This document shows positions 35,733-44,361 of a stretch of 64,000 bases of DNA, in pieces. The notes under the pieces are model-generated. The model did not search any database. It was not told where the DNA came from and saw only the letters and a program-made list of their open reading frames with translations. The translations under genes were made by a program, and so were the position numbers. Positions within the stretch are counted from its first letter, which is position 1. Each line of letters starts with the position of its first letter. Source of the DNA: a bacterium (GTDB taxonomy: Bacteria > CLD3 > SB21); contig JABWCP010000001.1 in the NCBI GenBank assembly GCA_013360215.1, positions 1-64,000 of the forward strand, in the 5' to 3' direction.

Positions 35733-38700
35733 GCTGGGTTGCCTCAAACATTTCATCCAATAATTGGGGTCCACTCTTGAGCAAATTTTTCAAAATCGCA
35801 TCTTTTTCGATCGGTACATCATCAAAAGCTTTTACCGGTTTTTTGACCGTTTTTACCTTGGTTTCCGTTTTCTTTTCTGAAATTACTTTTTCATTCGGAG
35901 TCACCGCTTTTTCCGGTACTTTATCTAACTTAATCTCTTGGGTAAGCTCAGCTTTGATACGCGCACGGACGTCCTCGTCATTGACGGGTTTGATATCGGT
36001 GGCTTCAGGTGCTTTTTGTTCATAACTCTGAAGTTTTCCCACGACATCGTCCACATCAACATCCGTACCGGCCGTAAGCTGTTTTAGGCGTTCAATACTC
36101 GTCTCGTAAAGGTCAATCAGTTCCGATGTGACGCGTAATTCGCCCTCATTCATTTTTTCGGCGACCGTTTCCATCGGTTTGACAAGGTTACTTATCTTTT
36201 GGAAGCCCAGCATTTTCGCCGAACTGCGAAGGCTATGCGCCGCTTTTTCGATGTCGCGCATGGATTGCCGATGCGTCATATTATTTCGCAGCGTACTTAG
36301 CGCGGCCCCGATAAGCTTGAAATAGGTGGATACTTCCTCTTTAAAAATATCGACGATCTCTTCATCAATTCCGAGTTTCGAAAAATAATTTTCTTTGGGA
36401 GCAGGTTGAGAAACCTCGGCCGGTTTTACGGGTTCGATAACGGGTTCGGGTTTCTTCTCCGGCACTTTAGTTTCAATGCCTTTATGTTTGGCTAATGATG
36501 CGCTGCCGGGAATGGCGCCTGTAAAAGTACCTGAGGCATTAAGCGAATTTTCCAGTTCAAACAACTGCTGCACCACCTGCGTTACATCCGCCGCTTTTCG
36601 GGCCGCAATCGAACGCAGAGCTGTAGTAATGGACTCCAGTAACGTGACTATCGTCGCATCAACTGATATTTCTTTTTCAACGCACCGTTCCGTGATGAGT
36701 TCTACGGCCGCCGACAAACCGCTGATACGTTCAAATCCAAGCATACGCGCCGAGCTCTTGAGACTATGGCTGGTGCGCTCCAGATCGCGAATAGCCACGT
36801 CGTCAACTAAAGATTGCTTCAGGCGGGCGAACGCCGTATCAAATTTTTTGAAATATTCGGCGGCCTCTTGATTAAAAATATCCAAAATTTCAGGATCCAC
36901 CGTATCAAAAGCTGATTCTTCCAACATCAGTTTTCCTTCGACAACCGATGATTCGACTTTTTCAGTTTTCAGCGGCGGTACTACCGTCATTGTCTTGAGC
37001 GCTTCCTTGACCGATGTCTTTTCGGGAACGGGCTTTACCTGCTCTTTGGGAAGTTCGCTTCTTTTTTTCTTGACCGTACGGCGACCGCCCGTGATGATAT
37101 CTTTGGGTTCCGTATTAAGGCGTTCGGCAAAAGAAGGGATACGTAACCCATTCAATTCATCATCGGCATCACCGGCTGCCATCATAGCTAATAAGGCTTT
37201 GGGAACTTCGATTTCTATCGTTTTAGTGTCATCCGTGACCGGCGAAGCGAGTATGGACTGACGATCATCTGCTTTTTTATCAGAGGCTGCTTTTTTTATC
37301 TCTTCCGCCGGTTTTACATCGATCTTGTTTTGTACAACGGTTTCAGCGACAAATTTAGGTTTATCTTCAACAGCCGGCAAAATAGTCTTCGTAGGTATTA
37401 CACTTTGTGTACGCGTTTCTTCTTCGATTTGTAAAGTCGAATCCTTGGTATCTTTTTCAATGGGTTCAACTTTTTCCGCTTTGATATGTTGCGCAATCGG
37501 AGAATCGTTAAATTTTGCAACGACCGACTGAAATCCCTCAAGCCAGTCCGTGTTTTGTGCTACTACGGACTTCGGATCGGATATCGGTTTTGAAGACTCT
37601 TTGGGAGTTTTTATTTCCGTTTTTATAACTTCTGGCGCAACTACTTTTGTATGCTCAGATGGTGCGGCGCTTATCTCAGTCGGTTTAGCGGGTGTTACAA
37701 ATGCCGTGGCTTGTTTATAATCCGAAAAACGAACCGATTGATCACTGAGCCATCGCCATTCATCGGACTGAATCGTTTGCCCGTTGACTAAAATTTCGAT
37801 ACTGCGCGTCGATCGCGTCACAAGGGTGATCAATTCCGCAACGACAGGGCTTTGCGAGTAAACTACTTGTTTGAAAATCTGGAAGACCGCGTCACAATGG
37901 CCGTGCAGTAAATTGATTTTTAATAACCGCGTATTGGTCGACAGGGCACGATATACCTGCAAAAGATCTTTGATTGCTTCGGTGTCATGCGTAGCTTTTT
38001 TAAGACGGGCTAACGCCGACTGCGCCAATTCTAAATTAAACCGCACATCTTCGGCAAATACATTCCAGTCATCGTCTTGTATCGCAACACGATCAATAGC
38101 GATTTCATTTTCAGAAACAGACTGTGCACTTGAACTTGACACCTGAACCGGCAATTCTGCAGGTTTTTCCAAATTAAATGAACCGGTAAACCGTTGCTGT
38201 AGCCGCAAAATTTCTGCAGGTGCTAGCGATTTTAAATCTGATTTATTGTTTTCGACCTGTTGAATTAAATCGTGCAACACGGCTAAGGCCTCTGGGTTCA
38301 GAGGTTTGTGATTATTATCCGCAATCGCATTCAGCGTTTCTTCGATCCGCTGGGTCGCCTCGGACAATGGCATTGCATTTTGTGTGGCGGCCTCCGCTCT
38401 GAGTTGCGACAAACCATCAGCCATGCTTATCAGAAATCGAGGCCGTGTCAGATTATCCCGCAACGTCTCCCATGCACTATTCAATCGGTCCGTAGAAAAA
38501 ACCGACCGGACAGCATTTATGTTTCCTTTCGGCTCATTTTTTTCGGTTGATTGAACAGTTTGTGCAACCGATTTTTCAGGTTGTTTTTTTGTACGCCGTG
38601 ACAGGAATCCGATCATATCACCCACATGATCAAACGCTTCGGATTGCGTTATAGGCGCAACTTCCAGTAGCGAAGATTGCGGTGATGCGGACGTCACCGA

Positions 38701-39267
38701 TGTTTTTTCATGGGTAGGCTCTACACGGGAGGTATCGCGAGAAAAAGAGGGATCGTTTTTAACCACAGGTGAAGCAGTGGGTTCTGCTTTTACGTCAGCG
38801 GAGATCGGTTTTACCTCATCCTTGGGCGTCCCTTCCGTTGGAGACGGCGTATCTTCTTGCTTGATATACGTTTTTCGTAAGGCCGGCAAATCGAGCGAAA
38901 AACCGATGGTTTGTAAATCGCTATTGAGTTGATCTTGTGAACCGGGTGTTTCTAAAATCTTTTGAAACATCTGAATGATCCGCTCGGAATCATTTTCGAG
39001 CGTCGTGATCATCTGGCTCATCTTGTAGCCGGACTTTTCTAATTTCTCCAGGTTACTACGCAAAAACGTGGCAACCGGATGGAGCGATGCCACGTTGAGA
39101 AAAGATTCAACCTGGCGAACCGGCTCTTGCGCTTGTCCGATGGATACGATTATTTTTTTGGTAATACTGAATTCAAGTGGTGCAAAACGATGTTCGGAAA
39201 CACTTTTGACATGATTCAGTAATTCCGAAAGATAAAATTCTACGATTTTTCGCGATTTATTGTCCAA
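35722..39267 (-). CDS. Giant multi-HPt signalling protein
   Basis: 1,181 residues. It holds two intact HPt domains, with phospho-acceptor His 834 (ERTSHSLKSSARMLG) and His 1011 (KAAHSLRSSAKMLG), and an earlier degenerate one near residue 440, where Arg (VYRALSTNTRLL) replaces His. Long Pro/Lys/Glu/Thr-rich disordered linkers separate them. The N-terminal 130 residues are helical. No kinase, CheW or ATPase domain is present, so it must be phosphorylated by another protein, like a ChpA/FrzE arm without its CheA core. A receiver-domain gene lies immediately upstream and the beta-helix/TonB gene overlaps its end. Confidence 0.85.
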   Translation of the reverse strand: MDNKSRKIVEFYLSELLNHVKSVSEHRFAPLEFSITKKIIVSIGQAQEPVRQVESFLNVASLHPVATFLRSNLEKLEKSGYKMSQMITTLENDSERIIQMFQKILETPGSQDQLNSDLQTIGFSLDLPALRKTYIKQEDTPSPTEGTPKDEVKPISADVKAEPTASPVVKNDPSFSRDTSRVEPTHEKTSVTSASPQSSLLEVAPITQSEAFDHVGDMIGFLSRRTKKQPEKSVAQTVQSTEKNEPKGNINAVRSVFSTDRLNSAWETLRDNLTRPRFLISMADGLSQLRAEAATQNAMPLSEATQRIEETLNAIADNNHKPLNPEALAVLHDLIQQVENNKSDLKSLAPAEILRLQQRFTGSFNLEKPAELPVQVSSSSAQSVSENEIAIDRVAIQDDDWNVFAEDVRFNLELAQSALARLKKATHDTEAIKDLLQVYRALSTNTRLLKINLLHGHCDAVFQIFKQVVYSQSPVVAELITLVTRSTRSIEILVNGQTIQSDEWRWLSDQSVRFSDYKQATAFVTPAKPTEISAAPSEHTKVVAPEVIKTEIKTPKESSKPISDPKSVVAQNTDWLEGFQSVVAKFNDSPIAQHIKAEKVEPIEKDTKDSTLQIEEETRTQSVIPTKTILPAVEDKPKFVAETVVQNKIDVKPAEEIKKAASDKKADDRQSILASPVTDDTKTIEIEVPKALLAMMAAGDADDELNGLRIPSFAERLNTEPKDIITGGRRTVKKKRSELPKEQVKPVPEKTSVKEALKTMTVVPPLKTEKVESSVVEGKLMLEESAFDTVDPEILDIFNQEAAEYFKKFDTAFARLKQSLVDDVAIRDLERTSHSLKSSARMLGFERISGLSAAVELITERCVEKEISVDATIVTLLESITTALRSIAARKAADVTQVVQQLFELENSLNASGTFTGAIPGSASLAKHKGIETKVPEKKPEPVIEPVKPAEVSQPAPKENYFSKLGIDEEIVDIFKEEVSTYFKLIGAALSTLRNNMTHRQSMRDIEKAAHSLRSSAKMLGFQKISNLVKPMETVAEKMNEGELRVTSELIDLYETSIERLKQLTAGTDVDVDDVVGKLQSYEQKAPEATDIKPVNDEDVRARIKAELTQEIKLDKVPEKAVTPNEKVISEKKTETKVKTVKKPVKAFDDVPIEKDAILKNLLKSGPQLLDEMFEATQHGV

Positions 39268-39283
39268 TGTGTATCATCCATAC

Positions 39284-39314
39284 AAAAAAACCCTAAAACA
39301 CGTTTAGGGTTTTT
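39284..39314 (-). terminator. Intrinsic terminator between receiver and HPt genes
   Basis: AAAACCCTAAA pairs with TTTAGGGTTTT around a 5-base loop, with T-runs on both sides. It sits between the receiver gene stop (39339) and HPt start (39267), so it should reduce cotranscription. Confidence 0.75.
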
Positions 39315-39338
39315 ACGATTTACGCGATGCTATGGCGT

Positions 39339-40193
39339 TTATTTACCGAGATATTCGTGTACTTTGGCAAGCAAGTCTTCATCATGGAACGGCTTATTGA
39401 GGAAATCCGTCGCGCCGTTGCTGATCGCAGCGTCTTTGTCTTGTGGACTGTCTTTACCGCTCAACACGACGATCGGCACCGTGGCAAAATATCCGCCTGA
39501 TTCACGCAACGCTTTCATCACTTCAACACCGGTCATATCAGGCAACATCATATCCAGAAGAATCAGACTGGGCTGCATCTCTTTAGCTTTGTTGATCGCA
39601 TCTTCGCCTTTCATGGCCGACGTCAGATTGTAATTATCATTCTCCAACGCGATCTCAACCATTTTTTGAATCACGATACTGTCATCCACGACAAGTATCT
39701 TTCGACCGCCGGCCGACGCAGAAGCGGCCGGAGCTACCGGTTTGGGCGCCGCTTTTTCTACTTTGGGTTCCGGTTTGGGTTCGACCTTAGGCGAATCCAT
39801 TGAACCCAAAATGTCGGTTTCTTCTTTTTTAGGCACAGGCTTGGGTTCCGGTGCTTTTTCAATTTTCGGCTCCGGTTTCGGTTCTGCTTTAGGTTCCGGC
39901 TTCGGTTCCGCTTTCGCTTTAGGCACTTCTTCTTTGACGGCTTTCTTCGACGGCGCTTTCTCTTTCGCCGGTTTAGCCGCCGGAGCAGGAGCACCGCCGG
40001 ATATCAATTTTTCAGCAGATAGTTTTTGTAAAATTTCTTCGACCAACGTTGCATCGCGATCCAGTTTTTCTGCGATATCGGCCACATTGCGTTTACCGTC
40101 AACAGAAAACAAAACACGCCATTCAATTTTTTTCAACAGAATGGTTTCAACTTTTTCTCGTAAGTCTTTTACTCTGGAGTAAACTGCGTCCAC
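39339..40193 (-). CDS. Response-regulator receiver protein with N-terminal helical domain
   Basis: 284 residues, GTG start at 40193. Residues 1-65 form a small winged-helix-like domain (RVLFSVDGKRNVADIAEKL; LVEEILQKLSAEKLI), of the type often placed before receivers in FCB proteins. A low-complexity Lys/Pro/Glu linker (about 70-150) follows, then a CheY-like receiver (KILVVDDSIVIQKMVEIAL; phospho-acceptor Asp in SLILLDMMLPDMTGVEVM; Lys in FLNKPFHDEDL). It has no DNA-binding output domain after the receiver, so it probably acts by protein contact. It is the likely partner of the HPt protein downstream. Confidence 0.88.
   Translation of the reverse strand: MDAVYSRVKDLREKVETILLKKIEWRVLFSVDGKRNVADIAEKLDRDATLVEEILQKLSAEKLISGGAPAPAAKPAKEKAPSKKAVKEEVPKAKAEPKPEPKAEPKPEPKIEKAPEPKPVPKKEETDILGSMDSPKVEPKPEPKVEKAAPKPVAPAASASAGGRKILVVDDSIVIQKMVEIALENDNYNLTSAMKGEDAINKAKEMQPSLILLDMMLPDMTGVEVMKALRESGGYFATVPIVVLSGKDSPQDKDAAISNGATDFLNKPFHDEDLLAKVHEYLGK
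39757..39945 (-). repeat. Low-complexity Lys-Pro-Glu coding repeat
   Basis: Imperfect tandem copies of a six-base unit encode K-P-E-P-K-type repeats between the two domains of the receiver protein. Expected to be a flexible linker; length may vary between strains. Confidence 0.6.
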
Positions 40194-40257
40194 AATATAC
40201 CTCGCCGCTTTATGATGATGAACCTGTGAGTATTCAAATCGTGTTAATAACTTTGTA

Positions 40258-40286
40258 AATCTAATAAAGATAAATCATTATGTCAA
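40258..40286 (-). promoter_or_regulatory. Promoter of the receiver gene
   Basis: On the minus strand TTGACA (40286-40281), a 17-base spacer and TAGATT (40263-40258), in the intergenic region 65 bases before the GTG start. Confidence 0.65.
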
Positions 40287-40292
40287 TAAGTT

Positions 40293-41168
40293 TCAATGCC
40301 TTTTCTCTCGTTTTCTGAAAAAAGAAATCAGCGCTTCGGCATAATCACTACCCGTAAAAATATTGATCAGATCAACGCGACTGCGTTTGAAAATTTCCTT
40401 CAATCTGTTTTCTTCGGCATCAACGCGCTGACGTAATATCGCATGGAACTGTTGATCCGCTGTGTCGATATCAATCAACGCTCCGGTCTCTTCGTCTTCC
40501 AGTGTCACCAGGCCGACCTGAGGCCAATTGTGCTCGCGCTGATCGGCGACCCGAAGACCGATCACGTCGTGCTTTTTAGCTAAGGTACGCAAGGAGGTAT
40601 CAAAGCCCTGATCGAGAAAATCGCTGATTACAAAAACGATACTGCGGCGTTTGAGAATGTGCGATGTCAACTCCAGCGGAGCCGCAATGCGTGTACCGCG
40701 TGCTTTAGGCGCAAACGCGATCAGCTCGCGGATCAGACGCAACACATGAGAACGGCCTTTTTTCGGCGGAATAAATTTTTCAACTTCTTCCGTATAAATC
40801 ATTAAGCCAACTTTATCATTATTTTTGATCGCGCTAAATGCCACTACCGCCGCCATTTCGATCATCAGTTCCCTTTTGGTCTGCTTATTCGTACCAAAAT
40901 CCCCTGATGCGCTGGCGTCAAAAATGATCATTAGCGTCTGCTCACGCTCTTCTTCAAATATTTTGAGGTAAGGTTTATCCAACCGCGCCGAGACATTCCA
41001 ATCGATAAAACGGATTTCATCGCCGAACTGATATTCGCGCACTTCTGAAAAAGACATTCCGCGCCCTTTGAAAACCGAATGGTATTCACCACTAAAAACA
41101 TTATTGACCAATCCGCGTGTTTTAATTTCGATACGCCGCACATTGCGGAGTAATTCTTTAGTTTCCAT
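40293..41168 (-). CDS. DUF58 domain protein
   Basis: 291 residues of the DUF58 family, which has a von Willebrand A-like core: RRIEIKTRGLVNNVFSGEYHSVFKGRG, FSEVREYQFGDEIRFIDWNVSARLD (the hallmark), LMIIFDASASGDFG and FVISDFLDQGFDTSLRTLAKK. DUF58 proteins usually sit next to a MoxR ATPase in a chaperone-like system for periplasmic or membrane complexes. No MoxR gene is visible here; upstream are gph, a LysE-type exporter gene and ribD on the same strand. Confidence 0.88.
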   Translation of the reverse strand: METKELLRNVRRIEIKTRGLVNNVFSGEYHSVFKGRGMSFSEVREYQFGDEIRFIDWNVSARLDKPYLKIFEEEREQTLMIIFDASASGDFGTNKQTKRELMIEMAAVVAFSAIKNNDKVGLMIYTEEVEKFIPPKKGRSHVLRLIRELIAFAPKARGTRIAAPLELTSHILKRRSIVFVISDFLDQGFDTSLRTLAKKHDVIGLRVADQREHNWPQVGLVTLEDEETGALIDIDTADQQFHAILRQRVDAEENRLKEIFKRSRVDLINIFTGSDYAEALISFFRKREKRH

Positions 41169-41209
41169 AAAATCCGCTTAGCTATGATTAAATGCGTAAT
41201 ACGTTTGTA

Positions 41210-41863
41210 TCATACTACAAGCTCTTTGATCTGAATTATCTGATCAATATAAAAATCCGCACCTTCCGGTGCAACGGTATGAAATCCATAACGAACGGCG
41301 CATGTATAAATCCTTGCGCGACGCCCCGCTTCGATATCTTGCGGACCATCGCCGATGATCATTGCCCGATCGGGATGTACGCCGGTTTTTTCTAAGATGG
41401 CTTGAATAGCCTGCGGATGCGGTTTCTTATTTGCAAACGAATCCCCGCCATATACCTCTTCAAAATACCGGGACAATCCAAGGCCATGAATAATTTTCCG
41501 AGTAAACACTTCCGCTTTATTACTAATCACAAACTTACGACAGTGATTAAAATGAGTCAATACATCAAGGACTCCGTCGTACGTGCGAACAAAATCAAGA
41601 CAATGCTCGTCGTGGTGCGCCCGATAAATGGATACGGCCGTCATCAACCGATCGTTATCCGGTTTCTCAAATTCAGATAAGGCACGCACAAGTAAGGTTT
41701 GCATGCCGTCACCGACAAAGCGACGCAGTTTTTCTTTAGGTAATGCGCTATATCCCAACGTTGTTAATGTATGATTGACAGACGCGCCGATATCATCGAG
41801 TGAATCCACTAACGTCCCATCCAAATCAAAAAACATCACTTCGATTTTTATCACGCGATCCAT
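41210..41863 (-). CDS. gph: HAD-family phosphatase, phosphoglycolate phosphatase-like
   Basis: 217 residues. HAD motif I is VMFFDLDGTLVDSLDDI (nucleophile and acid Asp), motif II is FVISNKAEVF and motif III/IV is PDRAMIIGDGPQDIEAGRRA. The cap sits after motif I, as in Gph/PGP. The usual role would be removal of phosphoglycolate from DNA repair or oxygenation, though substrate assignment in this family is uncertain. Its ATG lies within the last codons of the LysE-type gene (13-base overlap). Confidence 0.8.
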   Translation of the reverse strand: MDRVIKIEVMFFDLDGTLVDSLDDIGASVNHTLTTLGYSALPKEKLRRFVGDGMQTLLVRALSEFEKPDNDRLMTAVSIYRAHHDEHCLDFVRTYDGVLDVLTHFNHCRKFVISNKAEVFTRKIIHGLGLSRYFEEVYGGDSFANKKPHPQAIQAILEKTGVHPDRAMIIGDGPQDIEAGRRARIYTCAVRYGFHTVAPEGADFYIDQIIQIKELVV

Positions 41864-42507
41864 CCTTTATACGACACGTACCGCCAACCCAATATAAAAC
41901 CAGACACGATCAATACCCAACCGGTGATTACGGCTATACGTCGGATCGTCGTTTCCTTCATCGTCTGACGGCGTACGGCAACCCACTCGGCAAGAAGAAA
42001 AAACCACGCAGTCGTGCCGATGGCCATACCGGCAACAAATGCCATTTGAGACTGAAAGGACGTGTGTAAAAATTGATAGGCGTACATAAAACCCGCAGCC
42101 GCAATCCAAAAGCCGATAGCCAGCGGATTGCATAAATACATTATGCATCCATTAATAAAATTTTTCATCAATAGTCCGGCTGAAAACTCGGTACGTTCGT
42201 GATATGCGATGCCGTTATGACGTGTGATGATCAGACGATATCCCAAAAAAACGAGCACCGGCATGCCGGCCGGCTGTAACACATCGGCCAATGATTGTTG
42301 TAAAGCAGACATACCGAAAACACCAATGACGCAATAACCGATATCCACAACCAGTGCGCCCAAGCCGATCATCATGGCCGGCTGAAAGCCGCGGCGAAAA
42401 CTTTGATCTACGATAGTCATATTGATCGGACCGAATGGAATGGAATTGATAAAACCAATACCTAAGCCCCACAAACTCGCCGTGATTATATTTTCCATCG
42501 TCATCAT
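41851..42507 (-). CDS. LysE-family amino acid or metabolite exporter
   Basis: 218 residues from ATG 42507, which shares ATGA with the ribD stop (4-base overlap; the frame itself opens at 42531). Six hydrophobic segments start with ASLWGLGIGFINSIPFGPINM (the LysE N-terminal motif) and continue AMMIGLGALVVDIGYCVIGV, VLVFLGYRLIITRH, ILLMKNFINGCIMYLCNPL-like NGCIMYLCNPLAIGFWIAA and TTAWFFLLAEWVAV. Exports amino acids or similar molecules; the substrate is not deducible. Confidence 0.85.
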   Translation of the reverse strand: MMTMENIITASLWGLGIGFINSIPFGPINMTIVDQSFRRGFQPAMMIGLGALVVDIGYCVIGVFGMSALQQSLADVLQPAGMPVLVFLGYRLIITRHNGIAYHERTEFSAGLLMKNFINGCIMYLCNPLAIGFWIAAAGFMYAYQFLHTSFQSQMAFVAGMAIGTTAWFFLLAEWVAVRRQTMKETTIRRIAVITGWVLIVSGFILGWRYVSYKGWIA

Positions 42508-43628
42508 CGCTGCCACCGTGCACTGATCCAAATATCCGAGTCCAATATCCTAACCCGGGGCTCGGTTAAAACAACAGCATTATTAATACGTTTGACGGGT
42601 AGGCCTTCAAAAGATGATTTCCCATGTCCCAAAATTTTAGCGGCCGTAAAAATATGTATTTCATCGCACAATCCCGCATCTAAAATCTGTCCATGGATAT
42701 CCGCTCCGCCTTCGACGAATACCGACGCGATTTGAAATTTCCGCAGAAGCGTTCTAAATACAGGACGCATGGTTATCCGACTTCGCACGGAAGACATTTC
42801 AACGACCGTTACGCCCAAAGATGCCAACTGCTTTTTTTTGCGTTTGTTCGCTCCAAAAGCCGTAATGACAATGGTTTCCGAAGCGCCGGCATCAGTGAAC
42901 ACCCGCGCTGTCAACGGTGAGCGCAGCCGGCCATCCACGATGACGCGACGCGGCGAAGACCCGCGAACGCCGCGTACCGTGAGTTGCGGATCGTCCGTCA
43001 TCACGGTCTGTGCACCGACCAAAATCGCATCGTGCCCTGCACGTAAGCGGTGCACTTCGCGTCGGGATTTTTCATTGGTTATCCACTTGGAAGCACCGAA
43101 ACCATCGGCCGTTTTTCCGTCCAAAGTCTGTGCCGTTTTTATAGTGATCCACGGCAAACCTGTTTCCACGTGCTTCAAAAAAAACCGATTTTCAATACGG
43201 CATTCACTCTCGGCTATGCCCCACTCCACGCGAACTCCGTTTTTCTTTAAAAGCGCGGCACCTTTCCCTGCCACAGCCGGAAACGGATCTTTGATACCAA
43301 ATACGACATGTGGAATTTTTTCTTGTAAGATCAAAGACGTGCACGGCGGTGTTTTTCCCGTATGACAGCAGGGTTCCAGGTTAACATATAATGTAGCATT
43401 TTTAAAATCGGTCACCCCGCGACGCCGCGCATCACGTACGGCTTCAACTTCGGCGTGCGGCTTCCCGTACCCCGTATGATAACCTCGTCCGATAATTTCA
43501 TCGCCGTCCGGGTTATGGCGCACCAAAATGGCGCCAACGAGCGGGTTTGTTTTGGTTTTACCTACGCCTTTACGCGCCAGTTTCAGCGTCTGCCGGATAT
43601 AATATTCGTGTGTCTTTGGAGATGGCAT
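42504..43628 (-). CDS. ribD: Riboflavin biosynthesis deaminase/reductase RibD
   Basis: 374 residues, bifunctional. N-terminal zinc deaminase: GKPHAEVEAVRDA and LEPCCHTGKTPPCTSLI. C-terminal reductase: TIKTAQTLDGKTADGFGASKWITNEKSR, HRLRAGHDAILVGAQTVMTDDPQLTVR, VFVEGGADIHGQIL. It catalyses two early steps from GTP-derived pyrimidine to the riboflavin precursor. No FMN riboswitch was recognised upstream. It heads the run ribD-lysE-gph-DUF58. Confidence 0.96.
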   Translation of the reverse strand: MPSPKTHEYYIRQTLKLARKGVGKTKTNPLVGAILVRHNPDGDEIIGRGYHTGYGKPHAEVEAVRDARRRGVTDFKNATLYVNLEPCCHTGKTPPCTSLILQEKIPHVVFGIKDPFPAVAGKGAALLKKNGVRVEWGIAESECRIENRFFLKHVETGLPWITIKTAQTLDGKTADGFGASKWITNEKSRREVHRLRAGHDAILVGAQTVMTDDPQLTVRGVRGSSPRRVIVDGRLRSPLTARVFTDAGASETIVITAFGANKRKKKQLASLGVTVVEMSSVRSRITMRPVFRTLLRKFQIASVFVEGGADIHGQILDAGLCDEIHIFTAAKILGHGKSSFEGLPVKRINNAVVLTEPRVRILDSDIWISARWQR

Positions 43629-43658
43629 AACATGCTTTTCATATAAAATCGTGTTTTA

Positions 43659-43687
43659 ATATTACTCAATCGCCCTACTCTGTTCAA
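43659..43687 (-). promoter_or_regulatory. Promoter of the ribD operon
   Basis: On the minus strand TTGAAC (43687-43682), a 17-base spacer and TAATAT (43664-43659), 31 bases before the ribD ATG. Confidence 0.65.
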
Positions 43688-43724
43688 GGGTATAAAAATT
43701 CAATCCCTGCGATTACCATTGCGC

Positions 43725-43753
43725 TTGACAATGGGCTTTCGGAAGTGTACTTT
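43725..43753 (+). promoter_or_regulatory. Possible promoter of the GbsR-like regulator gene
   Basis: TTGACA (43725-43730), a 17-base spacer and a weak TACTTT (43748-43753), 44 bases before ATG 43797. Divergent from the ribD promoter. Confidence 0.4.
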
Positions 43754-43796
43754 GGCGAAGTTTCAATTATTTTTGAAAGTTTAAAACTAACAAAAC

Positions 43797-44345
43797 ATGC
43801 ATAAAGCGCTGCACAAATCGCAAGAACTGTTTACGGCAACGTGGGGTGAGATCAGCACCTTTTGGGGCATCAATAAAGTAATGGGGCAACTGTATGCATT
43901 ACTTTTTGCCAGCGATAAACCGCTCACGTTGGACGATATGTGCGAACGCCTACAAATCAGCCGCGGTAATGCCAGTATGAATATACGCGCGCTTAAAACG
44001 TGGGGCGTTATCCGCAAGGTAAGGGTTCAAGGCGACCGTAAAGATTATTACGAATTGGATGAAGATACGGGTAAAATCATGACCCGGTTTGTGCGCGAGC
44101 GAAAACGACGCGAACTCGAACCGGCGTTGGAAACGATGCGTCGCAGCGCCGTATTGCTTCGCACGGCCATTCCCGCTATGAAAAACGGAGAACGCAAACA
44201 GGCGCAGATTTTTCTCAAGCGTATCGAAAATATGCTTATGGTCTCCGAAAGCATCAATACCCTGCTGGAACGTTTTATTCATGGCGAGTCCATCAGCATC
44301 AACCAATTAAAAACCATACCCATAGCGTGGAAAAAAGGCGCATAA
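43797..44345 (+). CDS. GbsR/MarR-family transcriptional regulator
   Basis: 182 residues with a winged-helix DNA-binding domain: GINKVMGQLYALLFASDKPLTLDDMCERL, recognition helix SRGNASMNIRALKTWGVIRKV, wing QGDRKDYYELDEDTG. This opening (VMGQLYALLF...SRGN.SMN.R.L..WG) is the GbsR pattern, whose known member senses choline in Bacillus. The C-terminal part is helical. The polyprenyl synthase gene follows by 16 bases, so it may regulate isoprenoid or envelope genes; that is inferred from position only. Confidence 0.85.
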   Translation: MHKALHKSQELFTATWGEISTFWGINKVMGQLYALLFASDKPLTLDDMCERLQISRGNASMNIRALKTWGVIRKVRVQGDRKDYYELDEDTGKIMTRFVRERKRRELEPALETMRRSAVLLRTAIPAMKNGERKQAQIFLKRIENMLMVSESINTLLERFIHGESISINQLKTIPIAWKKGA

Positions 44346-44361
44346 CACATAAAGGTATCGT

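Noticed and set aside
43629-43796. FMN riboswitch upstream of ribD
   Set aside because: The predicted ribD leader is only about 25 bases, too short for the element.
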